From contig NZ_JARP01000004.1 in the NCBI RefSeq assembly GCF_000708595.2, positions 1-64,000 of the forward strand: a DNA stretch of 64,000 nucleotides. The letters run 5' to 3'. Source of the DNA: Flavobacterium sp. KJJ (GTDB lineage: Bacteria; Bacteroidota; Bacteroidia; Flavobacteriales; Flavobacteriaceae). Positions 9,801-17,786 of the stretch are shown piece by piece; the first letter of the stretch is position 1, and each line of letters begins with the position of its first letter. The notes below the pieces were generated by a model. That model had not been told where the DNA came from. It did not search any database and saw only the letters and a program-made list of their open reading frames with translations. Position numbers and translations under genes: made by a program.

Positions 9801-9991
9801 TTATGACAGCATTGATGGCATCAATAGGATTAATGCCTGCTGCAATTTCTACAGGAATTGGTTCAGAATCTCAGAAACCTTTAGCAATTGTAATTATTGG
9901 TGGTCTAATTACGGCAACGATATTAACATTGCTGGTTTTTCCAATTATCTTCTGGGTTTTTAATCGCAAGAAAAATGTTAGAATTGAATAA
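6893..9991 (+). CDS. CzcA/CusA-family heavy-metal RND transporter
   Basis: The product is 1032 residues, full length for an inner-membrane HME-RND pump with 12 TM segments and two large periplasmic loops. It uses proton motive force to expel metal ions. In TM4 the acidic triad D396, D402 and E409 (DFGIIIDGAVVMVEG) follows the divalent-cation (CzcA/NccA) pattern. CusA-type copper/silver pumps have a different TM4. Typical N-terminal motifs are present (PIDAFPDVTN and EEVERFVTSPIE). It is the last gene of the operon with the adaptor and TolC-type genes. A Co/Zn/Cd/Ni substrate is inferred from TM4, not shown. Confidence 0.93.
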   Translation: MNKFIRNIIAFSLKNKAFTFFWVGLLAVAGFISFKNMPIDAFPDVTNTQIIIITQWNGKSAEEVERFVTSPIEISMNSVQKKTSVRSITMFGLSVIKIIFDDGVDDTFARQQVNNLLKNVSLPEDVEPDVQPPYGPTGEIFRYLVKSDSRDSRELLTYQNWVIDKQLRSVPGVADLNVFGGQTKTYEVGVDPIKLAKYNITPLQVYNAVNAGNLNVGGDIIEKNGQAFVVRGVGLLKSIPDIENIIVDDAGGNPILVKNVASVYESSMPRVGQTGIGKNDDAVEGIIVMRKGENAQETLALIKAKIKDLNDNVLPKDIKIETFYDRDNLMNFTTETVMHNLFEGIILVTCVVFLFMADWRTTFTVSIVIPLSLLFAFLCLKLMGMSANLLSLGAVDFGIIIDGAVVMVEGLFVVLDHRAHQLGMTAYNKIAKGSLIKKTGTEMGKAIFFSKLIIITALLPIFSFQKVEGKMFSPLAYTLGFALMGALLFTLTLVPVLSHILLNKNVKEKHNPFVNFWDRIVGKGFAWTFKHKVKTLIVSIAILVTVFFSATFLGTEFLPQLNEGALWVTAELPMSTSLPESVQTAAMIRKDLQSFPEVKNVLSQTGRSNDGTDPNGFGFIQLQVDLKPKSEWKRNINLDELINEMDQKLKVHQGITYNYSQPVIDNVAESVAGFKASNAVKIYGDDLDKLDELSNEVLAKIRNIPGIKDVGILRNVGQPEISVILDREKMAAYGVTLSDAQAVLELAFGGKTATQKYEDEKKFDVRVRFSKEYRKDEEDLAELKVPTISGVKIPLKEICDIKTVTGPAFIYRDNTKRFIGVKFSVRDRDLGSTIAEAQSKVAELKMPAGYTTGWTGEFENQVRASARLAQVVPISLIGIFVLLFILFGNIKDSLLVLANVPFAIIGGIMALHITGMNFGISAGVGFIALLGICIQNGVILISEFHHNLKAKFTLEESIFIGVKARTRAVVMTALMASIGLMPAAISTGIGSESQKPLAIVIIGGLITATILTLLVFPIIFWVFNRKKNVRIE

Positions 9992-10045
9992 CAGATTTGA
10001 AAATAAATTAATTGGTTAAATTAATTTGGTTTTGGTTAAAGAAAA

Positions 10046-10074
10046 AGCATCATTATTTTTAATGGTGCTTTTTT
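10046..10074 (+). terminator. Terminator of the efflux operon
   Basis: Stem AGCATCATT (10046-10054) pairs with AATGGTGCT (10061-10069), with one G-T wobble, and is followed directly by a T run. It lies 55 bases after the pump stop codon. Confidence 0.8.
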
Positions 10075-10135
10075 GATTCTGTTACATTTTAGTTTAATAT
10101 CTTGCAGTAAATCTCAAATTAGCAAAACCCAGTTT

Positions 10136-10738
10136 ATGAAATATATTTACTTTCTAATAGTTACTTTTTCACTTTCTTTATTAGCATCAATCATAAATCC
10201 AAAGGAAGGTTTTACTTGTTTTTTAGAAGTTATTCCAGCAATTATTGGATTTTTGATTTTGGCCTTCACTTTCAAGAAATTTAGATTTACTAATTTCACT
10301 TATACCTTAATATTAATACACTGTATTATTTTATTTATTGGAGGTCATTATACTTATGCTGAAGTTCCCTTTTTTGATTATATCAAAGAAATTTTTCATC
10401 AGAGCCGAAACAATTACGACAAAGTAGGACATTTTGCGCAGGGATTTGTTCCTGCAATGATTATTAGAGAACTCTTTATCCGCAAAGAAGTAATCCATAA
10501 TAAAAGCTTTTTCAACTTTATTATTGTGAGCATTTGTTTAGCAATTAGTGCGGCTTATGAATTTATAGAATGGTTTGTTTCGCTGGCAACTGGGGATGGT
10601 GGAGACTCATTTTTGGGAACGCAAGGTTATGTTTGGGATACACAGTCTGATATGCTATTTGCCACAATTGGAGCGATTTCGGCATTGATTTTATTTTCGA
10701 GAATTCAGGACAAACAAATTCAAAAAATAGATTTCTAG
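10136..10738 (+). CDS. DUF2238 / YjdF-type inner membrane protein
   Basis: The product is 200 residues with about five to six hydrophobic segments. It carries the hallmark stretch of the YjdF/DUF2238 family around RNNYDKVGHFAQGFVPAMI and a conserved AAYEFIEWFV helix. The family is of unknown function and sits in the inner membrane. The ATG at 10136 begins a normal first TM helix. A longer frame from a TTG at 10073 would start inside the preceding terminator and is rejected. The gene is convergent with the lipoprotein gene ending at 10742, with 3 bases between stops. Confidence 0.85.
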   Translation: MKYIYFLIVTFSLSLLASIINPKEGFTCFLEVIPAIIGFLILAFTFKKFRFTNFTYTLILIHCIILFIGGHYTYAEVPFFDYIKEIFHQSRNNYDKVGHFAQGFVPAMIIRELFIRKEVIHNKSFFNFIIVSICLAISAAYEFIEWFVSLATGDGGDSFLGTQGYVWDTQSDMLFATIGAISALILFSRIQDKQIQKIDF

Positions 10739-10741
10739 AAA

Positions 10742-11239
10742 TTAGCCAATTGCTCCAAAGTTTTGTTTTTTAACGAAACCCCATAATCCCTTTTCTTTTT
10801 TGAAGTAAAATATTGCTTGCATCATAGAAATTCCAAATACTTTTTTTACAACAATAGACGCTTGATCGCCTTGAATTTTAAAATTAGAAAATGTAATAAA
10901 CAATATATTTCCATCAAAATTGTTTTTCTTTACCAAATTCAATTTATACGAAGATCTATAAAATGCTATAGTATTATCTTCTAATTTCGCAGTATTTCCA
11001 TTAATAGAAATGGCATTAATCAAGCCAATTGTCAATTTAGGTTCTTTACTGTCTTTAACCAAAAACCGTAAATCAAAACTAGCAACGGAGTCAATTAATG
11101 TATTGATATTTTGAGCAATTAAAATTTCTCCGTCAGTAACTACATTAAACTTTACTGAATTTATCTTTTCAGCCTTTTTACAGCTTATAGATGTGAAGAA
11201 TACAAAAGTGAAAATTACTATTTTTAAAATATTATTCAT
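10742..11239 (-). CDS. Hypothetical lipoprotein
   Basis: The product is 165 residues. The N-terminus is hydrophobic and ends in a lipobox (SISC, C20), so it is probably a lipoprotein exposed to the periplasm or cell surface. The mature part is rich in beta-strand-like alternation (KLTIGLINAISI, NGNTAKL, GNILFITFSNFKI). I do not recognise a named family and no enzyme motif is visible. It is monocistronic and convergent with the DUF2238 gene. Confidence 0.75.
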   Translation of the reverse strand: MNNILKIVIFTFVFFTSISCKKAEKINSVKFNVVTDGEILIAQNINTLIDSVASFDLRFLVKDSKEPKLTIGLINAISINGNTAKLEDNTIAFYRSSYKLNLVKKNNFDGNILFITFSNFKIQGDQASIVVKKVFGISMMQAIFYFKKEKGLWGFVKKQNFGAIG

Positions 11240-11319
11240 TTGAATTAAGTTTTTAAATAATATAAACTATCACTAAAAGTAAATAATTTTTGAAACAGAA
11301 AATGCTTTTAAAAACAAAA

Positions 11320-11347
11320 AACGACCTTCTGCTCAATGAAGGTCGTT
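11320..11347 (-). terminator. Terminator of the ankyrin-repeat gene
   Basis: Perfect 10-bp stem AACGACCTTC (11320-11329) and GAAGGTCGTT (11338-11347) with an 8-base loop. On the minus strand it is followed by TTTTTTGTTTTT. A strong intrinsic terminator 31 bases past the stop codon. Confidence 0.9.
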
Positions 11348-11378
11348 TGTTATACTAACTCAAACTAGATTTAAACTA

Positions 11379-11762
11379 TTATTTTAAATCTTTTAAAATA
11401 GCGATTGCTTCAGTTGCATTTGATAATTGCGCATATTTTAAAGCTGTAAATCCTTGTTCATTTTTATCAGAAGGACGAGCACCGTTCTCTAATAGAACTT
11501 TAAGTATCTCTACTTTATTGTATCGTGCTGCAATCATTAATGGTGTCATGTCTTCTGATTTCTCATTTACGTCTGCACCGTATGCAATAAATTTTTTCAC
11601 CACTTCTACATCTCCTTTGCTAACTGCAACGTGCAGTGGAGCTGAGAAGCTATTTGTTATTTCTAACTGTGGATTTACAACTAGTGATGTGTGATTTGCT
11701 GCCATTGAAACATTGGCAAAAGCTACTAAAGCTACTCCTAAAATAATTACTGAATTTTTCAT
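11379..11762 (-). CDS. Secreted ankyrin-repeat protein
   Basis: The product is 127 residues. A signal peptide (about 1-21, ending SMAA) is followed by about two and a half ankyrin repeats. SAPLHVAVSKGDVEVVKKFIAYGADVN is the first and MTPLMIAARYNKVEILKVLLENGA the second, with a capping repeat FTALKYAQLSNATEAI. Such small periplasmic ankyrin proteins bind other proteins and some protect catalases, but no partner is encoded next to it. A -7 element TACATTTG lies at 11822-11829, about 60 bases upstream. Confidence 0.88.
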   Translation of the reverse strand: MKNSVIILGVALVAFANVSMAANHTSLVVNPQLEITNSFSAPLHVAVSKGDVEVVKKFIAYGADVNEKSEDMTPLMIAARYNKVEILKVLLENGARPSDKNEQGFTALKYAQLSNATEAIAILKDLK

Positions 11763-12140
11763 GTTGATTGATTGTTAAATTGATTGATAATGATTTTTAT
11801 ATTGATGATTTAATTTCTATACAAATGTAATTCTATTTCATGTATTGTGTATTACAAAGTACTATGTTTTAACCAATTCTTAACATTCAATTAATAAAAC
11901 TAATTCAAACTAATTTTAATGTTAAGTTACTTGTTTACTAATAGACGCTCACAATCTCAAAATGTTACAGTTTAAATCAAAAATTTACAAAAAATCATAT
12001 CGAATATTTCAAATATCATAAAATGGAAGCTTAACTTTTATAACTTTACTCTGCAAAAAACTAGCACATATCGTTCATTAGCCTTCTTTTACGACCAATT
12101 AAAATAAATAATAACCATTATTAACTTAAAACCAAAAACT
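11763..12140. other. Intergenic region, 378 bases
   Basis: AT-rich spacer between divergent genes. It holds the minus-strand -7 element TACATTTG (11822-11829) of the ankyrin gene. On the plus strand there is a near-consensus TAACTTTA at about 12041-12048 before the SRPBCC gene. No reading frame or RNA structure was convincing. Confidence 0.5.
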
Positions 12141-12680
12141 ATGGGAATCATCAAAAAAATTTTAATCATTCTGATTTTAATTGTAGCTATTGTATTAATT
12201 GCAGCTCTTTTTATGCCTAAAAAATATGCTGTCGAAAGAGAAATCACAATCAATAAACCTGTTGACAGTGTTTTTAATTATGTGAAGTACTTAAAAAATC
12301 AAAATGAATTTAGTGTGTGGGCAAATATTGATCCTAATATGAAATCGACTTATAAAGGTACTGATGGTACTGTTGGATCAATCTCTGCGTGGGAAAGCGA
12401 AGTAAAAGATGTTGGGGTTGGAGAACAAGAAATTACAAAAATTACTGAAGGAAAACGTATTGATTTCGCACTCCGTTTTAAAAAACCAATGGAAGATAAT
12501 GCCGTAGGTTTTATGTCTACTGAATCTGAGGCAGGAAATCAAACTAAGGTAAAATGGGGAATCAGCGGTGTTATGCCTTATCCTATGAACATTATGTTGC
12601 CAATAATGAAAATGGATGAGATGATTGGAAATGATTTACAAAAAGGTCTAAACAATCTTAAAGCTAAAATGGAAGATTAG
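12141..12680 (+). CDS. Membrane-anchored SRPBCC family protein
   Basis: The product is 179 residues. One N-terminal TM helix (about 5-26) is followed by a START/SRPBCC (polyketide cyclase-like) lipid-binding fold, recognised by YAVEREITINKPVDSVFNYV, then EFSVWANIDP, and a C-terminal long helix. These proteins bind hydrophobic ligands in a deep pocket and the ligand here is unknown. The gene is monocistronic and ends at a bidirectional terminator shared with purC. Confidence 0.85.
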   Translation: MGIIKKILIILILIVAIVLIAALFMPKKYAVEREITINKPVDSVFNYVKYLKNQNEFSVWANIDPNMKSTYKGTDGTVGSISAWESEVKDVGVGEQEITKITEGKRIDFALRFKKPMEDNAVGFMSTESEAGNQTKVKWGISGVMPYPMNIMLPIMKMDEMIGNDLQKGLNNLKAKMED

Positions 12681-12710
12681 CTATTTTTATATTGCTCTTA
12701 TAAAATTAAA

Positions 12711-12740
12711 AAAGCCACGAATCTTAAAATTCGTGGCTTA
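12711..12740. terminator. Bidirectional terminator
   Basis: Perfect 11-bp stem AAGCCACGAAT (12712-12722) and ATTCGTGGCTT (12729-12739). A runs precede it and a T/A-rich tract follows, so it works for the plus-strand SRPBCC gene and for leftward purC. Confidence 0.88.
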
Positions 12741-12745
12741 AAAAA

Positions 12746-13702
12746 TTACTCTTTTGTATCAAGATACTCAACTACGTTTTTCTCAATGCGCTGATCAATA
12801 TTAGCAATATCAGCTTTTACGAATTTTTCTCCTAGAATATTCTCGTATAATTCAATATATCTTTCAGAAACAGATTCGATATAAGCATCTGTCATCTCGG
12901 GAATCTGTTGGCCTTCTTGACCTTGAAAACCATTTTCGATTAGCCATCGGCGAACAAATTCTTTTGATAATTGTTTTTGCTCCTCCCCTTTTTGTTGTCT
13001 TTCCTGATATCCATCAGCATAAAAATAACGAGAAGAATCTGGAGTATGAATTTCATCAATTAAAACAATAACACCTTCTTTTGTTTTGCCGAATTCGTAT
13101 TTTGTATCTACTAAAATTAAACCGCGTTCTGCAGCTATTTCAGTTCCTCTTTGAAATAAATCGCGAGTGAATTTTTCTAAAACTATATAATCTTCTTCAG
13201 AAACAATTCCTTTAGCTAAAATGTCTTCACGCGAAATATCCTCGTCATGAGAACCGTTATCAGCTTTTGTAGTTGGCGTAATAATTGGTTCTGGAAATTT
13301 ATCATTTTCTTTTAAATCCTCAGCCATTGTAACACCGCAAATTTGTCTTCTCCCCGCAGCATACTCACGTGCAGCATGTCCTGAAAGATAACCGCGAATT
13401 ACCATTTCTACTTTAAAAGGCTCACATAAATGTCCAACTGCTACATTTGGATCTGGTGTTGCTATAAGCCAGTTTGGCACAATATCTTCTGTCAATTCCA
13501 TGAATCTAGTAGCAATCTGGTTCAAAATTTGTCCTTTGTACGGAATCCCTTTTGGCAAAACTACATCAAAAGCCGAAAGTCTATCGGTTGCTACCATTAC
13601 TAAAAGTTCGTCGTTAATGTTGTAAACTTCTCTAACTTTTCCACGGTAAACTGATTTCTGATTCGGGAAATTAAAATTTGTAGTTGTGATTGTATTGCTC
13701 AT
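12746..13702 (-). CDS. purC: SAICAR synthetase
   Basis: The product is 318 residues, the longer form of phosphoribosylaminoimidazole-succinocarboxamide synthase (like yeast ADE1) rather than the roughly 240-residue E. coli form. It joins aspartate to CAIR using ATP in de novo purine synthesis. Visible family signatures are [40 protein letters not shown], the ATP/Mg segment [11 protein letters not shown], and [17 protein letters not shown]. It is monocistronic with a strong promoter at 13736-13767. Confidence 0.97.
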   Translation of the reverse strand: MSNTITTTNFNFPNQKSVYRGKVREVYNINDELLVMVATDRLSAFDVVLPKGIPYKGQILNQIATRFMELTEDIVPNWLIATPDPNVAVGHLCEPFKVEMVIRGYLSGHAAREYAAGRRQICGVTMAEDLKENDKFPEPIITPTTKADNGSHDEDISREDILAKGIVSEEDYIVLEKFTRDLFQRGTEIAAERGLILVDTKYEFGKTKEGVIVLIDEIHTPDSSRYFYADGYQERQQKGEEQKQLSKEFVRRWLIENGFQGQEGQQIPEMTDAYIESVSERYIELYENILGEKFVKADIANIDQRIEKNVVEYLDTKE

Positions 13703-13735
13703 TATATGTAGTTGTATTTTTGTTTTGTTTCAATG

Positions 13736-13767
13736 CAAATTTAAAACTATTTAAAAGAGCATGCAAA
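13736..13767 (-). promoter_or_regulatory. purC promoter
   Basis: Minus-strand TTTG (plus 13764-13767), 20 bases, then TAAATTTG (plus 13736-13743): a full Bacteroidota promoter. The predicted leader is about 28 bases. Confidence 0.8.
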
Positions 13768-13797
13768 GAAAAAAAGAAGTATTCAGTATTCATTCGG

Positions 13798-13842
13798 AGT
13801 CTCAGCCTCCAGTCTGCAAAACCTTAACTGAAAACTGAGACT
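13798..13842. repeat. Inverted-repeat element, family A, short copy
   Basis: Left arm AGTCTCAG (from 13798) and right arm AACTGAAAACTGAGACT (13826-13842) are inverted relatives. The arms resemble the longer element at 18803-18939. It ends 13 bases from the stop of the leftward S9 peptidase gene and may act as its terminator. Confidence 0.55.
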
Positions 13843-13854
13843 GTGACTTAAAAA

Positions 13855-16203
13855 TTATTGTTTTAAAAGTGTCGAATTAAATAAATTCAAGATTCTGCCG
13901 TACTCATCAATCCACGAATAGGTTTCTTTAAATCCGTGAGATTCTACAGGGAAAGAAGCTAAACTCCAGTTCTTTTTCTGTAATTCAATAAAACGTTGTG
14001 ACAAACGAACAATGTCTTTGTATTCAACATTATCATCAACCATTCCGTGCAGCATTACTAAATTTCCTTTTAAATTATCCGCAAAATAAATTGGTGAACT
14101 TTTTTTGTAAGCTTCTGGATCTGTTTCTGGAAAATTCAAAATATTGCCTGTATATCCATGATTGTAATGTGCCCAATCTGTAACAGAACGCAATGCCGCA
14201 CCAGAAGTGAATTCACCTGGAGTTGTCAGCATTCCCATTAAAGTAATAAATCCACCATAAGAACCGCCGTAAATACCAACTCTATTAGCATCAATACCAT
14301 ATTTTTCAACCAATACTTTTTTACCGTCTAAGTGGTCAGATAAATCTTTTCCGCCCATAAAACGGTAGATTCCAGTTCTAAAATCTCTTCCGTAACCATC
14401 GCTTCCTCTGTAATCTATGTCTAAAACGGTGTAACCTAAATCAGTCAGCAAGTTATGAAACATATATTCTCTGTAATAATTGCTCCAATAATTGTGAGCA
14501 TTTTGAAGGTATCCGGCACCGTGAACAAAAATAACCGCTGCTTTATTTGCAATTTCAGCTTTTGGTGTATAAACTCTTGCATTTACTGGAGTTCCGTCTT
14601 GCGCTTTAAATGTAATTACTTCAGGTTCTCTCCACTTATATGCCTTGAAAGCCTCAGTTGTTGAAGATGAAATTTGCTGTAAAACAGCATTCTTTTTATT
14701 GTCAGCAACATAAAAATCCCATGGAATATTTTTATAAGAATAGCGAACTAAAAGTGATTTTTCGTCTGGCGAAAGCACCACTTCATGTGCTCCATCTTTA
14801 GTTAAAATTGGCTGTAAAATGCCATCAGCAACAGCTAATTTATAGAAACTTCTGTTTCCTGGATGCGTTGTATTTGTAGTTAAATAAAATACTTTTTTGT
14901 CTTTTGATAAAACTGCATCACGAACTTCCCAATTTCCTGTTGTCAGCTGTGTTTTCTTTTTTGTTTTTATATTATAAGTATATAAATGAGAATATCCAGT
15001 CGCTTCAGATTGAAAATAGATGGTTTCATTATCAGCTAGAAAATCTAAATTTCCTGATGAAAATGAGTAAGATGGAATTCCGGGTCCGCCAATCCAAGCT
15101 TCGTCATGCTGATGCTCGATTTCTTCAAAAGCTCCATTGTCAAGATTTAAATTCACCAGCCATCTGTCTTTATTGTCCTGACTTCTGATTTCAACAATTG
15201 CCAATGAACCGTCTTCATTATAAACAGGAGATTGTGCTACAATCAGTTTATCTTCTTTTGGTTTATTTTTTAAATTATCATACGATTCATAATACTTTGG
15301 AGTATCTTGAATATGACTTAAAGTCGAGAAATTCACATAATAAACAGAATCTTTTGCAACAGAATAGATTCCGAATTTCGTTTTCACCAAATTAGCTGTA
15401 GAAACTTTTTCTTTGGTATCTGGAGTTTGGTTATAACCGTCATCAGTTATAAAAACTTCCATTTTTTCTTTTTTGTCTTCTTTATCTTCAATTAAACCAA
15501 AAGTGGCAAATTTTCCGTTTGGATTTGCTTTTAAAGCAACTAGATTATCTTTTCCGTAAAAATATTCTTTAGCAAAATCAGACTTAACCGCTTTGCTTTT
15601 AGCAAGATTCCATTGTTTTCTGGCTTCTTTATCTTTAATGAATTGAAATAATTCTTTTTGCTGCGTTTTTAGAAAAGTATCTTTTTCAGGTGTTTTTTCT
15701 TTTTTAACTCCTTTGCTAAAATTAGTAATTTGAAGAACAGTTCCTTCCTTACTATTATATTTGAAAATATTATTATTCTGCTGAAAAAATAAAATTCCGG
15801 CTTCATGACCTAATTCAAGATTAGAAACATGAGTAGTTTGCTGGTATATTTTTTTAATTACCTTAGAACTAATAGAGTATGAATACAAACTTCCTTTATT
15901 CAAATAATAAACGATGTCTGAATTGTCTTTTCTTTTAAAATCAAGTTTCGAAAAAACAGTTTCAGTTGGATCAACAAGTACTGGCGCTGTAGCTCCTTTT
16001 TGCCAAGAATAAGTATTTGTTCCTAATTCATCTTTCGGATTCCATTCAAAATAAACTTTTTTTCCGTCTAGTGACCAGCGTCCGTTTGTAGGTTGATTTC
16101 CAATAAAAGATTCACCTTTCATTATTTCTTCTAACTTCAGATTTTGACTTTTTCCGGAAATAGACAGAAATAAAAAGGCAAGGATAAAAATGTTTTTTGT
16201 CAT
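13855..16203 (-). CDS. S9 family peptidase (prolyl oligopeptidase / DPP IV type)
   Basis: The product is 782 residues with a signal peptide (1-19, ending GKSQ), so it acts in the periplasm. An N-terminal beta-propeller (about 30-510) precedes an alpha/beta-hydrolase domain. The catalytic triad is S648 in YGGSYGG, D723 or D724 in HGMVDDNVEY and H756 in ESHGF. The enzyme should remove di- or oligopeptides after proline-type residues. Flavobacteria use such peptidases to feed on protein. The gene is monocistronic. The -7 element TATTTTTG lies at 16224-16231, about 15 bases from the ATG. Confidence 0.94.
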   Translation of the reverse strand: MTKNIFILAFLFLSISGKSQNLKLEEIMKGESFIGNQPTNGRWSLDGKKVYFEWNPKDELGTNTYSWQKGATAPVLVDPTETVFSKLDFKRKDNSDIVYYLNKGSLYSYSISSKVIKKIYQQTTHVSNLELGHEAGILFFQQNNNIFKYNSKEGTVLQITNFSKGVKKEKTPEKDTFLKTQQKELFQFIKDKEARKQWNLAKSKAVKSDFAKEYFYGKDNLVALKANPNGKFATFGLIEDKEDKKEKMEVFITDDGYNQTPDTKEKVSTANLVKTKFGIYSVAKDSVYYVNFSTLSHIQDTPKYYESYDNLKNKPKEDKLIVAQSPVYNEDGSLAIVEIRSQDNKDRWLVNLNLDNGAFEEIEHQHDEAWIGGPGIPSYSFSSGNLDFLADNETIYFQSEATGYSHLYTYNIKTKKKTQLTTGNWEVRDAVLSKDKKVFYLTTNTTHPGNRSFYKLAVADGILQPILTKDGAHEVVLSPDEKSLLVRYSYKNIPWDFYVADNKKNAVLQQISSSTTEAFKAYKWREPEVITFKAQDGTPVNARVYTPKAEIANKAAVIFVHGAGYLQNAHNYWSNYYREYMFHNLLTDLGYTVLDIDYRGSDGYGRDFRTGIYRFMGGKDLSDHLDGKKVLVEKYGIDANRVGIYGGSYGGFITLMGMLTTPGEFTSGAALRSVTDWAHYNHGYTGNILNFPETDPEAYKKSSPIYFADNLKGNLVMLHGMVDDNVEYKDIVRLSQRFIELQKKNWSLASFPVESHGFKETYSWIDEYGRILNLFNSTLLKQ

Positions 16204-16223
16204 AGTGGTAGTTTTTGAGAAAA

Positions 16224-16231
16224 CAAAAATA
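16224..16231 (-). promoter_or_regulatory. -7 element for the S9 peptidase gene
   Basis: Minus-strand TATTTTTG matches TAnnTTTG, giving a leader of about 15 bases. No clear -33 TTG is seen. Confidence 0.5.
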
Positions 16232-16372
16232 CACTTTGAAAATTATTAAAAAAATGTTTTTGCTAATTGCTTGCGAAATCCTTTGTGAATTGTATACTTA
16301 AAACAAAAAAACCCTGAAGAATTAACTTCAATGATTGTAATTTTGTTGAAAATCTAAAATTTAAATTCGTAA

Positions 16373-17203
16373 TTAACCTGCAGCAAATTCCTTGTTTAGA
16401 ATTTTAGAAGAAATATATCTTGCAACGCCATCTTCTGCATTGGTTTTAATCACTTCTAAATCTGGCAAAGTTTCTTTTAATAAAGCGGGAGCATTGCCCA
16501 TAATTAAACCTTTTCCTGACGCAGATAACATTTGCACATCATTAAAACCGTCTCCAAATGAAACCGCTTCAGACAAAGTAAATCCTTTTTTCTCCAGAAC
16601 TCTTTCAATAGCAACAGCTTTATCTATTGATTTGTCCATAAATTCTAAGCAAGTTGGCAAACTAAAAGCATGATGCAAATGTTCTGAAGAATTGGCTAAA
16701 ATATCATCTTTTAATTTTACTAATTTTTCATGATTATCACAGGAGAAGAAAATTTTAATAGCTCCAAAATCTTCCAAAGTTTTATAATCAACTAATTCTG
16801 GATGATATTTTAATTCCGCTTGAAAAGCATTTAGTTTTTCGCTTATTCTATTGGTCTGCCAAACATTTTCTTTGAATAAAACTACTGTAATTTCTGGATC
16901 AATTTCGACATTTAGTGCTGCTTTTACAACATCACTGTCTAAATTAAAAGAAAATAATTCCTCTTTTTCTGGCGAATGTATTCTAGCCCCGTTTGAACTT
17001 ACCAAATAAACGGGAACTTCAAGCGTTTCAATAATAGCCATGGCATCAAGATGATGACGGCCTGTAGCAACAACGATAAGATAATTTTGATTGTGAAGTT
17101 CCTGAAAAATAGATTTAGTATAATCTGATATTCTGTGTTGAGGGTTGAGTAAAGTTCCGTCTAAGTCACTTACAACAACTTTTATATTTTTTAATTTTGT
17201 CAT
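16373..17203 (-). CDS. Cof-type HAD-IIB phosphatase
   Basis: The product is 276 residues. HAD motif I is DLDGTLLN near the N-terminus, with motif II in VATGR. Motif III/IV is SFGDGFNDVQML, followed by GNAPALLKE, which is typical of Cof/YidA sugar-phosphatases with a C2b cap. It should dephosphorylate small phospho-metabolites, with substrate unknown. The ATG at 17203 was chosen: the frame extends four codons to a TTG at 17215, but no ATG lies there. The -7 element TAAATTTG at 17230-17237 fits a short leader. Confidence 0.93.
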   Translation of the reverse strand: MTKLKNIKVVVSDLDGTLLNPQHRISDYTKSIFQELHNQNYLIVVATGRHHLDAMAIIETLEVPVYLVSSNGARIHSPEKEELFSFNLDSDVVKAALNVEIDPEITVVLFKENVWQTNRISEKLNAFQAELKYHPELVDYKTLEDFGAIKIFFSCDNHEKLVKLKDDILANSSEHLHHAFSLPTCLEFMDKSIDKAVAIERVLEKKGFTLSEAVSFGDGFNDVQMLSASGKGLIMGNAPALLKETLPDLEVIKTNAEDGVARYISSKILNKEFAAG

Positions 17204-17229
17204 ATTAAAGATCAAGTATTTATGATATG

Positions 17230-17237
17230 CAAATTTA
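17230..17237 (-). promoter_or_regulatory. -7 element for the HAD phosphatase gene
   Basis: Minus-strand TAAATTTG matches TAnnTTTG about 27 bases upstream of the ATG at 17203. No matching -33 TTG. Confidence 0.5.
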
Positions 17238-17397
17238 CGGTTTTAGGCTAAGAATAAAAAAACTGAAAGCTTTAAAAGCCCGAAATAAGGCAAGTTTATT
17301 ATTTATTTAACTATTTCGTTAAATAATTGCATGTAAGATATTTTAACCTTGTATTTTACCATAATTTCTTTTAATGCAAGAAAAGTTCATTTTCTGA

Positions 17398-17654
17398 TTA
17401 TTCGTAAATTCTAGCTCCCTTAAAAATTTCAGAAAAAGTTTTCCAATCTGGTTTATCAGCATCAACATTCTGATGGGTATTATCATAATAGCTTTGAATA
17501 TCTTCTGCATAAGAACTCAAAGCTCCTAAAAAATCTGGCAAAGTTTTATTATCCCATCTTTCAGGATGATTTAAAAGATCTTCATGTAATAATCCGATAA
17601 ATTTCACAAAACTTTCTCTATCGCTAACTTCAAATCATTAATTATATCCTTCAT
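17398..17654 (-). pseudogene. DUF7660-like protein, 1-base frameshift near the start
   Basis: The main frame (17398-17607, 69 residues, GTG at its head) has the DUF7660-like pattern WDNKTLPDFLGALSSYAEDIQSYY and a C-terminal FKGARIYE. Reading on upstream of that GTG gives SDRESF in frame, then a stop. The next frame supplies an ATG at 17654 and MKDIINDLK. A missing base near 17628 (AAGTTAGC where AAGGTTAGC would keep frame) would join them as MKDIINDLKVSDRESFVKF. Either the gene is broken, the read is wrong, or translation starts at the GTG. Its role is unknown. It lies downstream of the phoH terminator, so it is separately expressed if at all. Confidence 0.6.
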
Positions 17655-17672
17655 AAAAAGTTATTAAAAAAA

Positions 17673-17718
17673 ATATTCGTTTTCTACATTTCTATAAGAT
17701 CACGTAGAAAACGAATAT
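17673..17718 (-). terminator. phoH terminator
   Basis: Perfect 15-bp stem at 17673-17687 (ATATTCGTTTTCTAC) and 17704-17718, with a 16-base loop. On the minus strand it is followed by TTTTTTT. It is the strongest hairpin in this part of the window. Confidence 0.88.
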
Positions 17719-17786
17719 CATTAAATATCAAAACACATTTTACGATTTACATTTGACATTTCACATTTCACAAAAAATCACAAAAA

